A DNA stretch of 64,000 nucleotides from Eubacteriaceae bacterium Marseille-Q4139. Lineage in GTDB: Bacteria > Bacillota > Clostridia > Lachnospirales > Lachnospiraceae. The notes below the pieces were generated by a model, which did no database searches, had not been told where the DNA came from, and saw only the letters and a program-made list of their open reading frames with translations. Below are positions 38,929 through 48,394 of this stretch, piece by piece. The position numbers were made by a program, and so were the translations under genes. Location: NCBI GenBank assembly GCA_018223415.1, contig JAGTTQ010000001.1, positions 56,153 through 120,152 on the forward strand. Reading direction: 5' to 3'. Each line of letters starts with the position of its first letter. The stretch's first letter is position 1.

Positions 38929-41900
38929 TTATGCTCTCGCAGCGCCTCTCCGTCTGCCGCCTGCTTCCAGGCTTTTTTGAACCACCTTCACATTTTCCGC
39001 ACCGAGGATGCCGGAAAGCGCCTCCCTTAAGGAAGCGTCGGCGCGGACGGCCCAGTTTTCCGACATGCGCCGGATGGCCTTCTCCTCTCTTAAGTACATG
39101 ACAACCCGGTCTTTCCCCTCGGATTCCCGCAGCACGGCCATGACAGCGTCCACGGTCTCCTTATAATGGCCCTGGTTTCTAAACTGGAGCCAGAGCTCGT
39201 TGGGGATATCGGAAAACGGCACGGCCTCCTCGCAGACCAGCTTTCCCACCGGGTCGTCGCCGATGGATACGCGCCCCCTTAAGAAAACCTTGGCGTCCTC
39301 GTTTAAAAAGGCCTTGCTCTTTTCATATATTTTCGGGAAAATCAGGCATTCGACGGTTCCCACCATGTCCTCCAGCGTGACAAAGGCCATGAGCTGGTTC
39401 GTCTTCGTCGTCTTGACCTTCTTCGACGTAATCATACCGCCGATGACGACGATGGAGCCGTCTTCCGCCGCCGTTTCGCCGTCCTCGTCCACAATGAAGT
39501 CCGACGTCTTTGCCGTCACGTTCTTCTGCCAGATTTCCTGGTATTCCTCCATGGGATGACCGCTGATGTAGATCCCCAGGGTGTCTTTTTCAAAGGCCAA
39601 AAGCGTCTCCTTGTCAAATTCACCCACATTTGGGAAGGTGATCTGGAAGTTCTCCTTTTCGCCCTCGTCCACGAAGTCGAAAAAGCTCATCTGGCCCTCC
39701 ATGGCCGATTTTTTGTCCTTGCTCTTCTGCTCCAAAAGCTCCGCCGATACATAAAGCTTCTGCTTCCTCGTTCCCGGCAGGCTGTCTAAGGCGCCGGATT
39801 TTATGAAGCTCTCAAGGGTCCGCTTGTTGACCTCCTTGTTGGACATCCTGGTGACGAAATCGTCGATGGACGAAAACGGGCCGCCTGCCTCCCGCTCGGC
39901 GATGATGGCCTCCACCACGGTACGGCCGACGCTCTTGATGGCCGAAAGTCCATAGCGGATGTCCTTTCCCGATACGGAAAAGCCGCTGACTCCTTCGTTG
40001 ATATCCGGCGGCAGGATGGAAATCCCCATGCTCCGGCAGGCCAGGATGTACTCGGAAACCTTCGTCACGTTGTCCATGACCGACGTCATGAGCGCCGCCA
40101 TGAATTCCTCCGGGTAATAGTATTTCAAATATGCCGTCTGATATGCCACAACAGCATAGGCAGCCGCATGGGATTTATTGAAGGCATACTTTGCAAAGTC
40201 AATCATGTCGTCATAGATCTGGTTCGCCGTCTTTTCGCTGATGCCGTTGGCAATGCAGCCCTTGACGCCTTCCTCCGGGTTCCCGTAGACGAAATTCTTC
40301 CGCTCCTTTTCCATGACCGACGCCTTTTTCTTGGACATGGCGCGGCGCACCAGGTCGCTTCTTCCGAGCGTGTATCCGGCCAGGTCGCGGACGATCTGCA
40401 TGACCTGCTCCTGATAGACGATACAGCCGTAGGTGGGGCTTAAGATCGGCTCCAGCTGCGGGCAGGAATAGGTGATGGCCGCCTGGTCATTCTTTCCTTT
40501 CAGGTATTTTGGGATAAAGTCCATGGGGCCCGGCCGGTAAAGGGAAATTCCGGCCACGATATCCTCCAGCTTTTTCGGCTTCAGCTCCTTCATGAAGGTT
40601 TTGAAGCCGCCGCTTTCCAACTGGAACACGCCCTCGTTCCTGCCGGTTCCCAGGGCTTCCATGACCTTCGGATCCTCATAGTCGATGGCATCCAGATCCA
40701 GCCGGAGGCCGTGGTCTTTTTCGATCATGTTCACGGCGTCCTGGATCACAGTCAGCGTCCGAAGGCCCAGAAAGTCCATCTTTAAAAGGCCCAGCTCCTC
40801 CAGGGTCGTCATCGTGAACTGGGTCGTAATAGTTCCGTCCGATGCCCTGGAAAGGGGCACATATTCATCCATGGCCGTCCGGCTGATGACGACGCCGGCC
40901 GCATGCATGGAGGTGTGCCTCGGAAGGCCCTCCAGGCGTTTGGACATGTCGATGAGCTTTTTCACCTGTTCATCCGTATTATAGAAGGCCTTTAGCTCCG
41001 GGTTCTTCTCCAGGGCCAGATCCAGCGTCATGTTGAGCTCCGCCGGCACCATCTTCGCCACCTGGTCGCAGAGGCTGTACGGCAGGTCCATGACGCGGCC
41101 CACGTCGCGGATCACGCCCTTGGCCGCCAGGGTACCGAAGGTCACAATCTGGGCCACCTGGTCTTTCCCGTACTTTCTCACCACGTAGTCAATGACTTCC
41201 TGGCGTCTCTCGTAGCAGAAATCCACGTCGATATCCGGCATCGACACGCGCTCCGGGTTTAAAAACCGCTCGAAAAGGAGCTGATATTTGATCGGGTCGA
41301 TGTCGGTGATCTGGAGACAGTAGGCCACGATGCTTCCGGCCGCCGAACCGCGTCCCGGGCCGACGGCGATGCCGTTTGACCTGGCGAAATTGATGAAATC
41401 CCATACGATTAAGAAATAGTCCACATAGCCCATGCTCTTAATGACGCCGAGCTCGTAGGAAAGCCGCTCCCTTAAGTCTTTTCCGCCGTCCGGGTACCGC
41501 TTTGCAAAACCGGTCTCGCAGAGATGGTTTAAATAGCCCCAGGCGTCGTACCCCTCCGGCACGTCGTAGCGCGGGAGCTTTGTGACGCCGAACTCGATCT
41601 CCACATTGCACCGCTCGGCGATTTTATGGGTATTCTCCATGGCCTCCCTGGCGTATGGGAACAGCTCTGCCATCTCCTCCTCGGATTTTACGAAATACTG
41701 GCCGCCCTCGTATCGCATCCGGTTCTCATCGGAGACCTTTTTCCCCGTCTGGATGCAGAGAAGGATGTCGTGGGCCTCCCAGTCCTCTGCGTAAATATAG
41801 TGGCAGTCGTTGGTGACAACCATGGGGATTCCAAGCTCATTGCTCAGCCGCAGGATTCCCTGGTTCACCTGGCGCTGGAGCGGGATCCCGTGATCCTGCA

Positions 41901-42423
41901 TCTCCAGGAAATAGTTGCCTTCGCCAAAGACCTCAAGATGGCGCTTTGCCGCCTCCTTTGCCTCCTCATAAAGCCCTCTTGCCAGGAACCGCGGCACCTC
42001 GCCGGCCAGGCAGGCGCTTAAGGCGATGATTCCCTCGTGGTATTCCCGAAGGACCTCCATGTCCACCCGCGGCTTATAGTAAAAGCCGTCCACAAAGCCT
42101 TTGGAGACAATTTTCATCAGGTTCTGGTACCCCAGGTTGTTTTCGGCAAGAAGCACCAGATGGTAGTAGCGGTCCTCGCCGTGGACAGTCTCCCTGTCGA
42201 ACCGGGAGCCCGGCGACACGTAGACCTCGCAGCCGATGATCGGCTTGATGCCTGCCTCCCTGGCCGCACGGTAGAAATCAATGACGCCGTACATGGCTCC
42301 GTGGTCCGTAATGGCCATGCTGTCCATGCCCAGTTCCTTCGCCCTTGCCACCAGCTCCCCGATTTTGCTGGAGCCGTCCAAAAGGCTGTATTCCGTATGG
42401 ACGTGCAAATGTGTAAATGCCAT
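38929..42423 (-). CDS. dnaE: DNA polymerase III subunit alpha
   Basis: The 1164-residue protein starts with the PHP domain (FTHLHVHTEYSLLDGSSKIG). The polymerase core has catalytic aspartates in MPDIDVDFCYERRQEVIDYV and the GPGRGSAAGSIVAYCL palm motif. These are followed by the helix-hairpin-helix region and a C-terminal OB domain (GGMITSKKVKTTKTNQLMAF). In Clostridia DnaE works with PolC at the fork. The start has GGAGG upstream. It is the last large gene of the uvrC-to-dnaE run. Confidence 0.98.
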   Translation of the reverse strand: MAFTHLHVHTEYSLLDGSSKIGELVARAKELGMDSMAITDHGAMYGVIDFYRAAREAGIKPIIGCEVYVSPGSRFDRETVHGEDRYYHLVLLAENNLGYQNLMKIVSKGFVDGFYYKPRVDMEVLREYHEGIIALSACLAGEVPRFLARGLYEEAKEAAKRHLEVFGEGNYFLEMQDHGIPLQRQVNQGILRLSNELGIPMVVTNDCHYIYAEDWEAHDILLCIQTGKKVSDENRMRYEGGQYFVKSEEEMAELFPYAREAMENTHKIAERCNVEIEFGVTKLPRYDVPEGYDAWGYLNHLCETGFAKRYPDGGKDLRERLSYELGVIKSMGYVDYFLIVWDFINFARSNGIAVGPGRGSAAGSIVAYCLQITDIDPIKYQLLFERFLNPERVSMPDIDVDFCYERRQEVIDYVVRKYGKDQVAQIVTFGTLAAKGVIRDVGRVMDLPYSLCDQVAKMVPAELNMTLDLALEKNPELKAFYNTDEQVKKLIDMSKRLEGLPRHTSMHAAGVVISRTAMDEYVPLSRASDGTITTQFTMTTLEELGLLKMDFLGLRTLTVIQDAVNMIEKDHGLRLDLDAIDYEDPKVMEALGTGRNEGVFQLESGGFKTFMKELKPKKLEDIVAGISLYRPGPMDFIPKYLKGKNDQAAITYSCPQLEPILSPTYGCIVYQEQVMQIVRDLAGYTLGRSDLVRRAMSKKKASVMEKERKNFVYGNPEEGVKGCIANGISEKTANQIYDDMIDFAKYAFNKSHAAAYAVVAYQTAYLKYYYPEEFMAALMTSVMDNVTKVSEYILACRSMGISILPPDINEGVSGFSVSGKDIRYGLSAIKSVGRTVVEAIIAEREAGGPFSSIDDFVTRMSNKEVNKRTLESFIKSGALDSLPGTRKQKLYVSAELLEQKSKDKKSAMEGQMSFFDFVDEGEKENFQITFPNVGEFDKETLLAFEKDTLGIYISGHPMEEYQEIWQKNVTAKTSDFIVDEDGETAAEDGSIVVIGGMITSKKVKTTKTNQLMAFVTLEDMVGTVECLIFPKIYEKSKAFLNEDAKVFLRGRVSIGDDPVGKLVCEEAVPFSDIPNELWLQFRNQGHYKETVDAVMAVLRESEGKDRVVMYLREEKAIRRMSENWAVRADASLREALSGILGAENVKVVQKSLEAGGRRRGAARA

Positions 42424-42498
42424 CTTTTCCTCCGTTTTTCTATCTTACAATGCAAAAGAGCTGCCGCCTTCCCCTGGCAGCAGCCCCATGGCTCATCA

Positions 42499-42753
42499 TC
42501 AGTTATTGCTCAGATATTTCTCAATATCGCTCACTGCTTTTTCTTCGTCTTCTCCTTCAGCCATGACAATCACCTGCTCGCCGACCGGAAGTTCCAGAGT
42601 CATCATCCCCATGATGCTCTTCGCGTTCACCTTCCTGCTGTCGCTCTGAACATAAATTTTGCTTTCATAGCTGCTGGCAAGCTGCACCAGCATGGCAATA
42701 GGTCTTGCCTCCAGCCCGGAAGCCAATTCGATTGTTACGGTTCGCTTCGTCAT
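42499..42753 (-). CDS. HPr-like protein with Glu at the catalytic His position (Crh-like)
   Basis: The 84-residue HPr fold protein reads MTKRTVTIELASGLEARPIA. Position 15, the PTS phospho-histidine in HPr, is Glu (GLEARP), while Ser46 within NAKSIMGMM is kept. In B. subtilis Crh residue 15 is Gln, and Crh acts only in carbon catabolite control through Ser46 phosphorylation by HprK. The gene lies in the same cluster as hprK, rapZ and whiA, as crh does in Bacillus. It therefore probably cannot carry PTS phosphate but can be modified at Ser46. A longer start seven codons upstream lacks a good ribosome binding site. Confidence 0.9.
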   Translation of the reverse strand: MTKRTVTIELASGLEARPIAMLVQLASSYESKIYVQSDSRKVNAKSIMGMMTLELPVGEQVIVMAEGEDEEKAVSDIEKYLSNN

Positions 42754-42795
42754 AATAATCCTCCTCAACTGCATCTAAATGGCTCTAGCATCCAT

Positions 42796-43755
42796 TTAAT
42801 TCTCCGCCCGCTCTTCCCTGAGCCTTTCGGCCAGGTCAGAAAGCTTGCGAAGTCGGTGATTGACCCCGGACTTCCCAACGGGAGGTTCCAGCTCCTCACC
42901 AAGTTCTTTCAGCGTCGCTTCCGGCTTTTCAAGCCTGGCTCTGGCAATCTCCTCCAAGCCGGCTGGCAGGCCTTCAAAGCCGATTGTATCCCTGATATAT
43001 TGTATATCATCTATCTGCTTCATAGCAGCCGATACCGTTTTGTTGATGTTTGCCGTCTCGCAGTTTACCTGACGGTTCACATTCCCTCTCATTTCCTTCA
43101 GAATCCGGATATTCTCAAATTCCATTAGGGCAAGGGGCGCCTCCATCACGTTTAACATGTCTGCGATCTGGTTCCCCTCTTTGATATATACCACAAAATA
43201 TCGTTTCCGAATGACGATGCGGGCATCCATGTCAAATGTTGCCATAATGGACTGAAGCTGTCTTGCCTTTGGCTCGGCGGTACAGACAATCTCAAGATGG
43301 TAAAACTTTTCCGGATCGCTGACCGAACCGGACGCTAAAAATGCCCCCCGCAGAAAAGCCCGCCGGCAGCAGGGATTCTGCACCACCACATTGCCGACTA
43401 CGGACAGGTTTTCCCTGATTTCCCCGTCGTCGGCCAGAAGTTTTGTGGCTTTTAAGACCCGGAGCGCATCCTCGTGTTCCTTTACGCAGACCGAATAGAT
43501 CCGGTTTTTGCCGAGGTGGGCGTTTTTCCGGATGGAAATATCCGTATTTATATTAAATGTTTTTTTCAATAATGTAAAGCATTTTCTTGCAACCGTCACG
43601 TTTTCCGTGTGGATCTTAATGCTGTAACGCTCGTCCCCGGAAATCTGGATCCGGCCGCATAGGCTCAAAATTGCGGCGATTTCCGCAATCTGGCAGTGTC
43701 TGGCCGGGCTTAGTTGCCTGGAAAGCTCGTCTTTAATTTTGGAAGAAAAAGACAT
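42796..43755 (-). CDS. whiA: DNA-binding protein WhiA
   Basis: The 319-residue protein has an N-terminal degenerate LAGLIDADG endonuclease-like domain (CCRRAFLRGAFLASGSVSDP) and a C-terminal helix-turn-helix (EATLKELGEELEPPVGKSGV). WhiA is a conserved Gram-positive regulator, needed for sporulation in Streptomyces and linked to division and growth in Bacillus. It starts one base after rapZ, the conserved Firmicutes order. Confidence 0.96.
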   Translation of the reverse strand: MSFSSKIKDELSRQLSPARHCQIAEIAAILSLCGRIQISGDERYSIKIHTENVTVARKCFTLLKKTFNINTDISIRKNAHLGKNRIYSVCVKEHEDALRVLKATKLLADDGEIRENLSVVGNVVVQNPCCRRAFLRGAFLASGSVSDPEKFYHLEIVCTAEPKARQLQSIMATFDMDARIVIRKRYFVVYIKEGNQIADMLNVMEAPLALMEFENIRILKEMRGNVNRQVNCETANINKTVSAAMKQIDDIQYIRDTIGFEGLPAGLEEIARARLEKPEATLKELGEELEPPVGKSGVNHRLRKLSDLAERLREERAEN

Positions 43756-43756
43756 G

Positions 43757-44626
43757 TTATCTCCCTCCGTCCCGGAATGCGTCCCTGTGCTCTAACCGCA
43801 CGCCAAAATGACCGGCGGCGGACAGGCGGCCCGCAAGGGCATTGGCGATGGTGACGGAGCGGTGCCGCCCGCCCGTACAGCCGATGGCAATCACAAGCTG
43901 TGTCTTGCCTTCAAGAATGTACTTCGGAAGCAGGAAGTCCAGCATGTCTTCCAGCTTATCAAGGAACTGGCCGGCCGTGCCGCCCTGCATCACATATTCC
44001 TGGACATCCCGGTCATTTCCCGTGTGGGGCCGCAGCTCCTCGATATAATGGGGGTTCGGCAAAAACCGCACATCGAAAACCAGGTCGGCGTCAGCCGGGA
44101 TCCCATGCTTAAAGCCGAAGCTTAAAACTGTCACATAGAGGTTCTGGAAAATCCCGTCGCCGCAGACGATTTTTTCCAACTCCTGTCTCAGGTCTTTCCA
44201 GAGAAGCCGGCTGGTATCCAGGATATAGTCGGCCTCTTCCTTTAAAAACGAGAGCTTTTCCCGCTCCAGGGCAATGCCCCGCTCCAGCCTTCCGACTCCC
44301 GAAAGCGGATGGCTTCGTCTCGTCTCCTTGTACCGTTTAATGAGGACACTGTCGCCGGAATCGAGAAACAGGATCGTAAACGGCTGTCCTGTCTCCCGCC
44401 ATTTCCGGATCACGTCCTTTAAAAGCGGCAGCTCCTCGCCGCTGCGGATGTCGATTCCCAGGGCTGCGTCCTGTCTGCCGCCCGGATTGTCCCTCGTAAG
44501 CTCGGCAAATTTTTCCACCAGCGGCACCGGCAGGTTATCCACGCAGTAAAATCCCAGATCCTCCAGGATTTTAAGCGCCGTAGTCTTTCCCGCCCCGGAC
44601 ATGCCTGTCACAATCACCAGCCTCAC
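43757..44626 (-). CDS. rapZ: RNase adapter/nucleotide-binding protein RapZ (YvcJ)
   Basis: The 289-residue protein has N-terminal Walker A GMSGAGKT (8-15), VDNLPVPLVEKF, and a C-terminal domain with VTVLSFGFKHGIPADADLVF, FDVRFLPNPHY and AIGCTGGRHRSVTIA. In E. coli RapZ controls glucosamine-6-phosphate synthase through small RNAs. In Bacillus, YvcJ affects competence and binds nucleotides. It sits between murB and whiA in one operon. Confidence 0.96.
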   Translation of the reverse strand: MRLVIVTGMSGAGKTTALKILEDLGFYCVDNLPVPLVEKFAELTRDNPGGRQDAALGIDIRSGEELPLLKDVIRKWRETGQPFTILFLDSGDSVLIKRYKETRRSHPLSGVGRLERGIALEREKLSFLKEEADYILDTSRLLWKDLRQELEKIVCGDGIFQNLYVTVLSFGFKHGIPADADLVFDVRFLPNPHYIEELRPHTGNDRDVQEYVMQGGTAGQFLDKLEDMLDFLLPKYILEGKTQLVIAIGCTGGRHRSVTIANALAGRLSAAGHFGVRLEHRDAFRDGGR

Positions 44627-44647
44627 CTTGCCATTCCTCCTGCGTCC

Positions 44648-45517
44648 TTACTCCTCAAATTCCCCTAACAGCCTGATCTCCAACTCCAGAAGGACTCCGG
44701 AGTTCTCATAAACACGTCTCCTGACCTCTCTGCAAAGCCGGTAAATATCGGCCGCAGCCGCCCCGCCTTTGTTGATGACGAAACCGGCGTGCTTTTCGGA
44801 AACGGCTGCGCCTCCGATGGAAAAGCCTTTTAAGCCGGCTTCTTCAATGAGTTTTCCTGCAAAATTCCCCTCCGGCCGTTTAAAGGTGCTTCCGGCGCTT
44901 GGAAACTCCAAGGGCTGTTTCTCCCGCCTTTGTTTCGCAAGCTCCTCCATCCTGGCGCGGATTGTCTCCGGCTCCCCTTTTTCCAGGGAAACTTCTGCCT
45001 CGAGGACGGTAAAGCCCTTCTCTCCGATGCAGCTTTTCCGGTAACCCAGACAGAGCTCCTCGCAGGGAAGCTCCAAAATCTCCCCTTCCTGCGACAGCAC
45101 CGAAACCGACTTTAGCACGTCCTTCATCTCCGAGCCGTAGGCACCGGCATTCATAACGACGGCTCCGCCCAGGCTCCCGGGAATCCCGGCCGCAAATTCC
45201 AGGCCGGAAAGGCCGGCCTTTAAAGCCTCTCCCGCAAGCTTTGAAAGCAAAACGCCGGCTCCGGCGCGGATCGTATTTTCGGAAACAGAAAGGTTCCGGA
45301 ACCGTTCCATGGAGATCACGGCTCCCGGGAAGCCCTTGTCGCTCACAAGGAGATTGCTCCCGTTTCCTATCATATACCAGGCCGCTCCGGCCTTTTTTAT
45401 GGCTCTTAAGACGGCTGCCAGCTCCTCTGCCGTCTCCGGCAGAAGGAACCATTCCGCCTCACCGCCGGCACGAAACGTCGTATGGCGCTTCATTGATTCC
45501 CTGATCTTAACTTCCAT
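44648..45517 (-). CDS. murB: UDP-N-acetylenolpyruvoylglucosamine reductase
   Basis: The 289-residue FAD enzyme has MIGNGSNLLVSDKGF, GIPGSLGGAVVMNAGAYGSE and the catalytic Ser in AGSTFKRPEG, followed by the Glu in the C-terminal region. It is a type II MurB. It reduces UDP-GlcNAc-enolpyruvate with NADPH to UDP-MurNAc for peptidoglycan. The gene follows hprK by 12 bases. Confidence 0.96.
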   Translation of the reverse strand: MEVKIRESMKRHTTFRAGGEAEWFLLPETAEELAAVLRAIKKAGAAWYMIGNGSNLLVSDKGFPGAVISMERFRNLSVSENTIRAGAGVLLSKLAGEALKAGLSGLEFAAGIPGSLGGAVVMNAGAYGSEMKDVLKSVSVLSQEGEILELPCEELCLGYRKSCIGEKGFTVLEAEVSLEKGEPETIRARMEELAKQRREKQPLEFPSAGSTFKRPEGNFAGKLIEEAGLKGFSIGGAAVSEKHAGFVINKGGAAAADIYRLCREVRRRVYENSGVLLELEIRLLGEFEE

Positions 45518-45529
45518 GGAGCAGTTCTC

Positions 45530-46456
45530 CTAATCTCTTTTTGCCATGTTGGCCTGTACCCGGTTGTAGAGCTCCTTGGCCGCGTTGTAGCCCATCTTCT
45601 TCTGGCGGTAGTTGACGGCGGCGGACTCCACGATGATGGCCAGGTTGCGGCCCGGGCGGATCGGGATCTTATGGCAGACGACGCGGTTTCCCAGATATTC
45701 CGTGTACTGGTCTTCCATTCCTAGGCGGTCGTATTCTCTGTCCTTATCCCACTCCTCAAGCTGGATCACCATGTCAATGGACTGGGTGTTCTTTACGCTC
45801 TCGACGCCGAATAAGGTCTTTACGTCGATGATTCCGATGCCGCGAAGCTCGATGAAATATCTCGTGATGTCCGGCGCAGAGCCGATTAAGGTCTCGTCGC
45901 TGACCTTGCGGATCTCCACCACGTCGTCGCTTACGAGACGGTGGCCGCGCTTAATGAGCTCCAGAGCAGCCTCGCTCTTACCGATGCCGCTCTCACCGGT
46001 AATTAAAACGCCTTCGCCGAATACGTCCACAAGGACGCCGTGGATGCTGATGCAGGGCGCAAGCTTTACCTTCATCCAGCGGATTACCTCCGCCATCACG
46101 TCGGATGTGGTCTTTTCCGAAACGAGGCAGGCCACGCCGTAGTGATTGCAGAGCTCCGTCACCCACTCCTCCGGCATCAGATTCCGGCAGAACAGGATGC
46201 ACGGGATTTTGCTGGAAATCAGCTTGTCATACATGGCCTTCCTGCGCTCGATGGGAAGGCTCTGGAGATAGGCGATCTCCACATTTCCAAGCATCTGGAC
46301 GCGCTCGTTGTCAAAATGGCTGTAAAAGCCGGTGAGCTGGAGGGCCGGCCGGTTCACCTCCGGGTGAGCCACCACGATTTTATCGGTGTCCAGCTCCGGA
46401 GTCAGGTTCTTAAGGCCCATCTTGTTAATCAGTTCCGTTATCGTAACTCCATACAT
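45530..46456 (-). CDS. hprK: HPr kinase/phosphorylase
   Basis: The 308-residue protein has P-loop GESGIGKS (154-161), His139 in SIHGVLV, and the family signature GIGIIDVKTLFG. It phosphorylates Ser46 of HPr and Crh with ATP or pyrophosphate and reverses this with phosphate, setting carbon catabolite control. A Ser46-bearing HPr-like protein is encoded four genes downstream, with its likely substrate site intact. Confidence 0.97.
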   Translation of the reverse strand: MYGVTITELINKMGLKNLTPELDTDKIVVAHPEVNRPALQLTGFYSHFDNERVQMLGNVEIAYLQSLPIERRKAMYDKLISSKIPCILFCRNLMPEEWVTELCNHYGVACLVSEKTTSDVMAEVIRWMKVKLAPCISIHGVLVDVFGEGVLITGESGIGKSEAALELIKRGHRLVSDDVVEIRKVSDETLIGSAPDITRYFIELRGIGIIDVKTLFGVESVKNTQSIDMVIQLEEWDKDREYDRLGMEDQYTEYLGNRVVCHKIPIRPGRNLAIIVESAAVNYRQKKMGYNAAKELYNRVQANMAKRD

Positions 46457-46489
46457 ACTTTTATTCCCTCTCCTGCGTTTTCATTCATC

Positions 46490-48394
46490 CTAACATACAT
46501 TGCTCTCGTTGTCACGGGTTTCATGGAAAAACCGGTACACGTTCTCGGCTGCCTTCCGGTTCATCCCTTCGGTGGATGCGAGCTCCTCAAGGCTTGCGTC
46601 CCGGACGGCCTCCGGTGATTTGAACCGCCGCATAAGCGCCTTGCGCCTTGCCGGGCCGATGCCCTCGATGTCATCCAAGATCGAATGCACCTGCCCTTTG
46701 CTCCTTAAACTTCTGTGGTATTCGATGGCGAAGCGGTGGGCCTCGTCCTGGATCCGCGTGATGAGCTTAAAGCCTTCACTGTAACGGTCGATGGGGATCT
46801 CCACATTCTGATAGTACAGCCCCCTCGTCCTGTGGTTATCGTCCTTTACCATGCCGCAGACCGGGATCGAAAGCTTTAACTCCGAAAGAACCTTTAAGGC
46901 GATGTTTACCTGGCCGCGGCCGCCGTCCATCATGATGAGGTCGGGGAACCTGGTAAAGCTTCCGAAATCGGCGTCGCCGCCTTCCTCCGCCATGGCCTGC
47001 CGCTCTGTAAGGCCATGCTCGAACCGTCTCGTGAGCACTTCTTCCATGGAAGCGTAGTCATTGGGGCCTTTGACGGTTTTAATCCGGAATTTCCTGTAAT
47101 CATTCCGCTTAGGCCGCCCGTCCTCGTAGACTACCATGGAGCCCACGGACTCGAAGCCGTTTATATTGGAGATATCGAAGGCCTCCACCCGGCGGAGATG
47201 CCCGAGTCCCAGCCACTCCCCGATCTGGTTCATGGCGCCGATGGTACGAAGCTCCTCGCGCTTGATTTTTTCTTTATCCTGGGACAGCACTAAGAGCGCA
47301 TTTTTTGCCGCCAGCTCCACAAGCCGCTCTTTCTGGCCTTTTTTCGGCACGACGAATTTCACGTTCTGGCCGCGGCACCTCGTGAGCCACTGGCAGACTA
47401 ACTCCATCTCCTCAAATTCCTGCTGTACCCAGACTTCCCTGGGAATGAACGGCGTCCCGGCATAAAACTGCTTGACGAAGCTCCCGATGATCTGGCCGTC
47501 GTCCTCGGCCGTGGACGCGGAAACATGGAAATGCTCTCTTCCGATTAACTTCCCGTCGCGGACAAAAAAGACCTGGACGACGGCGTCGGCATCGTCCCTG
47601 GCCATGGCGATGATGTCCCTGTCTTCCATGCTCTGACTTGTGATTTTCTGCTTCTGGGCCACCTGTTTTACGCTGTTTAACAGCTCCCGGTACTCGATGG
47701 CCTTTTCAAAGTCCATCTCCTCGGAGGCGTCAAGCATCTTTTTTTCCAGCATAGAAAGCACCGGCCCGTAGTGGCCGTTTAAAAATTCCAGGGTCTGCGC
47801 CACGGCGTTTCCGTATTCTTCTTTGCTGATATAGCCCTGGCAGGGAGCCGAACACTGTTTGATATGGTAGTTTAAGCAGGGGCGTTCTTTGCCGATGTCC
47901 TTCGGCAGATTCCGATTGCAGGTGCGGATTTTCCAGAGCTTGTGGATCAAATCAATGGTATCCTTTACGGCACCGGCGCTTGTGTAGGGGCCGAAGTACC
48001 GGCTTTTGTCCTTTTTCATCGTCCTGGAAAAGAGTACCCGCGGGAAGTCCTCGTCCACCGTCACCTTGATGTAAGGGTAGGTCTTATCATCCTTTAACAT
48101 CGTGTTGTATTTTGGACGGTATTCTTTTATGAGGTTGCACTCGAGAACCAGGGCTTCCAACTCCGAATCGGTGATGATGTACTCAAATCTGGCGATCCGC
48201 GACACCATTTTTTCGATTTTCGCCGTCTTGTTGCGGCTGCTCTGGAAATACTGGCGCACACGGTTTTTAAGGCTGATGGCCTTTCCCACGTAAATGATCT
48301 CATCGCGCTTATCGTGCATGATGTAGACGCCTGGGGAGGCCGGCAGTTTTTTCAGTTCTTCTTCTATATTAAAAGGGGTATCCTGTTCCGTCAA
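46490..48394 (-). CDS. uvrC: Excinuclease ABC subunit C
   Basis: The 634-residue protein has an N-terminal GIY-YIG nuclease domain (SPGVYIMHDKRDEIIYVGKA), a UVR domain near 205-240, the RNase H-like C-terminal nuclease (EAFDISNINGFESVGSMVVY, PDLIMMDGGRGQVN) and helix-hairpin-helix repeats at the end (LDDIEGIGPARRKALMRRF). It makes both incisions in nucleotide excision repair with UvrA and UvrB. Its ATG overlaps the stop of the DUF1653 gene (ATGA). Confidence 0.98.
   Translation of the reverse strand: MTEQDTPFNIEEELKKLPASPGVYIMHDKRDEIIYVGKAISLKNRVRQYFQSSRNKTAKIEKMVSRIARFEYIITDSELEALVLECNLIKEYRPKYNTMLKDDKTYPYIKVTVDEDFPRVLFSRTMKKDKSRYFGPYTSAGAVKDTIDLIHKLWKIRTCNRNLPKDIGKERPCLNYHIKQCSAPCQGYISKEEYGNAVAQTLEFLNGHYGPVLSMLEKKMLDASEEMDFEKAIEYRELLNSVKQVAQKQKITSQSMEDRDIIAMARDDADAVVQVFFVRDGKLIGREHFHVSASTAEDDGQIIGSFVKQFYAGTPFIPREVWVQQEFEEMELVCQWLTRCRGQNVKFVVPKKGQKERLVELAAKNALLVLSQDKEKIKREELRTIGAMNQIGEWLGLGHLRRVEAFDISNINGFESVGSMVVYEDGRPKRNDYRKFRIKTVKGPNDYASMEEVLTRRFEHGLTERQAMAEEGGDADFGSFTRFPDLIMMDGGRGQVNIALKVLSELKLSIPVCGMVKDDNHRTRGLYYQNVEIPIDRYSEGFKLITRIQDEAHRFAIEYHRSLRSKGQVHSILDDIEGIGPARRKALMRRFKSPEAVRDASLEELASTEGMNRKAAENVYRFFHETRDNESNVC

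Noticed and set aside
42037..43128. Plus-strand ORF of 363 codons
   Set aside because: It is antisense to dnaE, the HPr-like gene and whiA, all secure. It has no ribosome binding site and its translation is His-, Arg- and Pro-rich as expected of a shadow frame.
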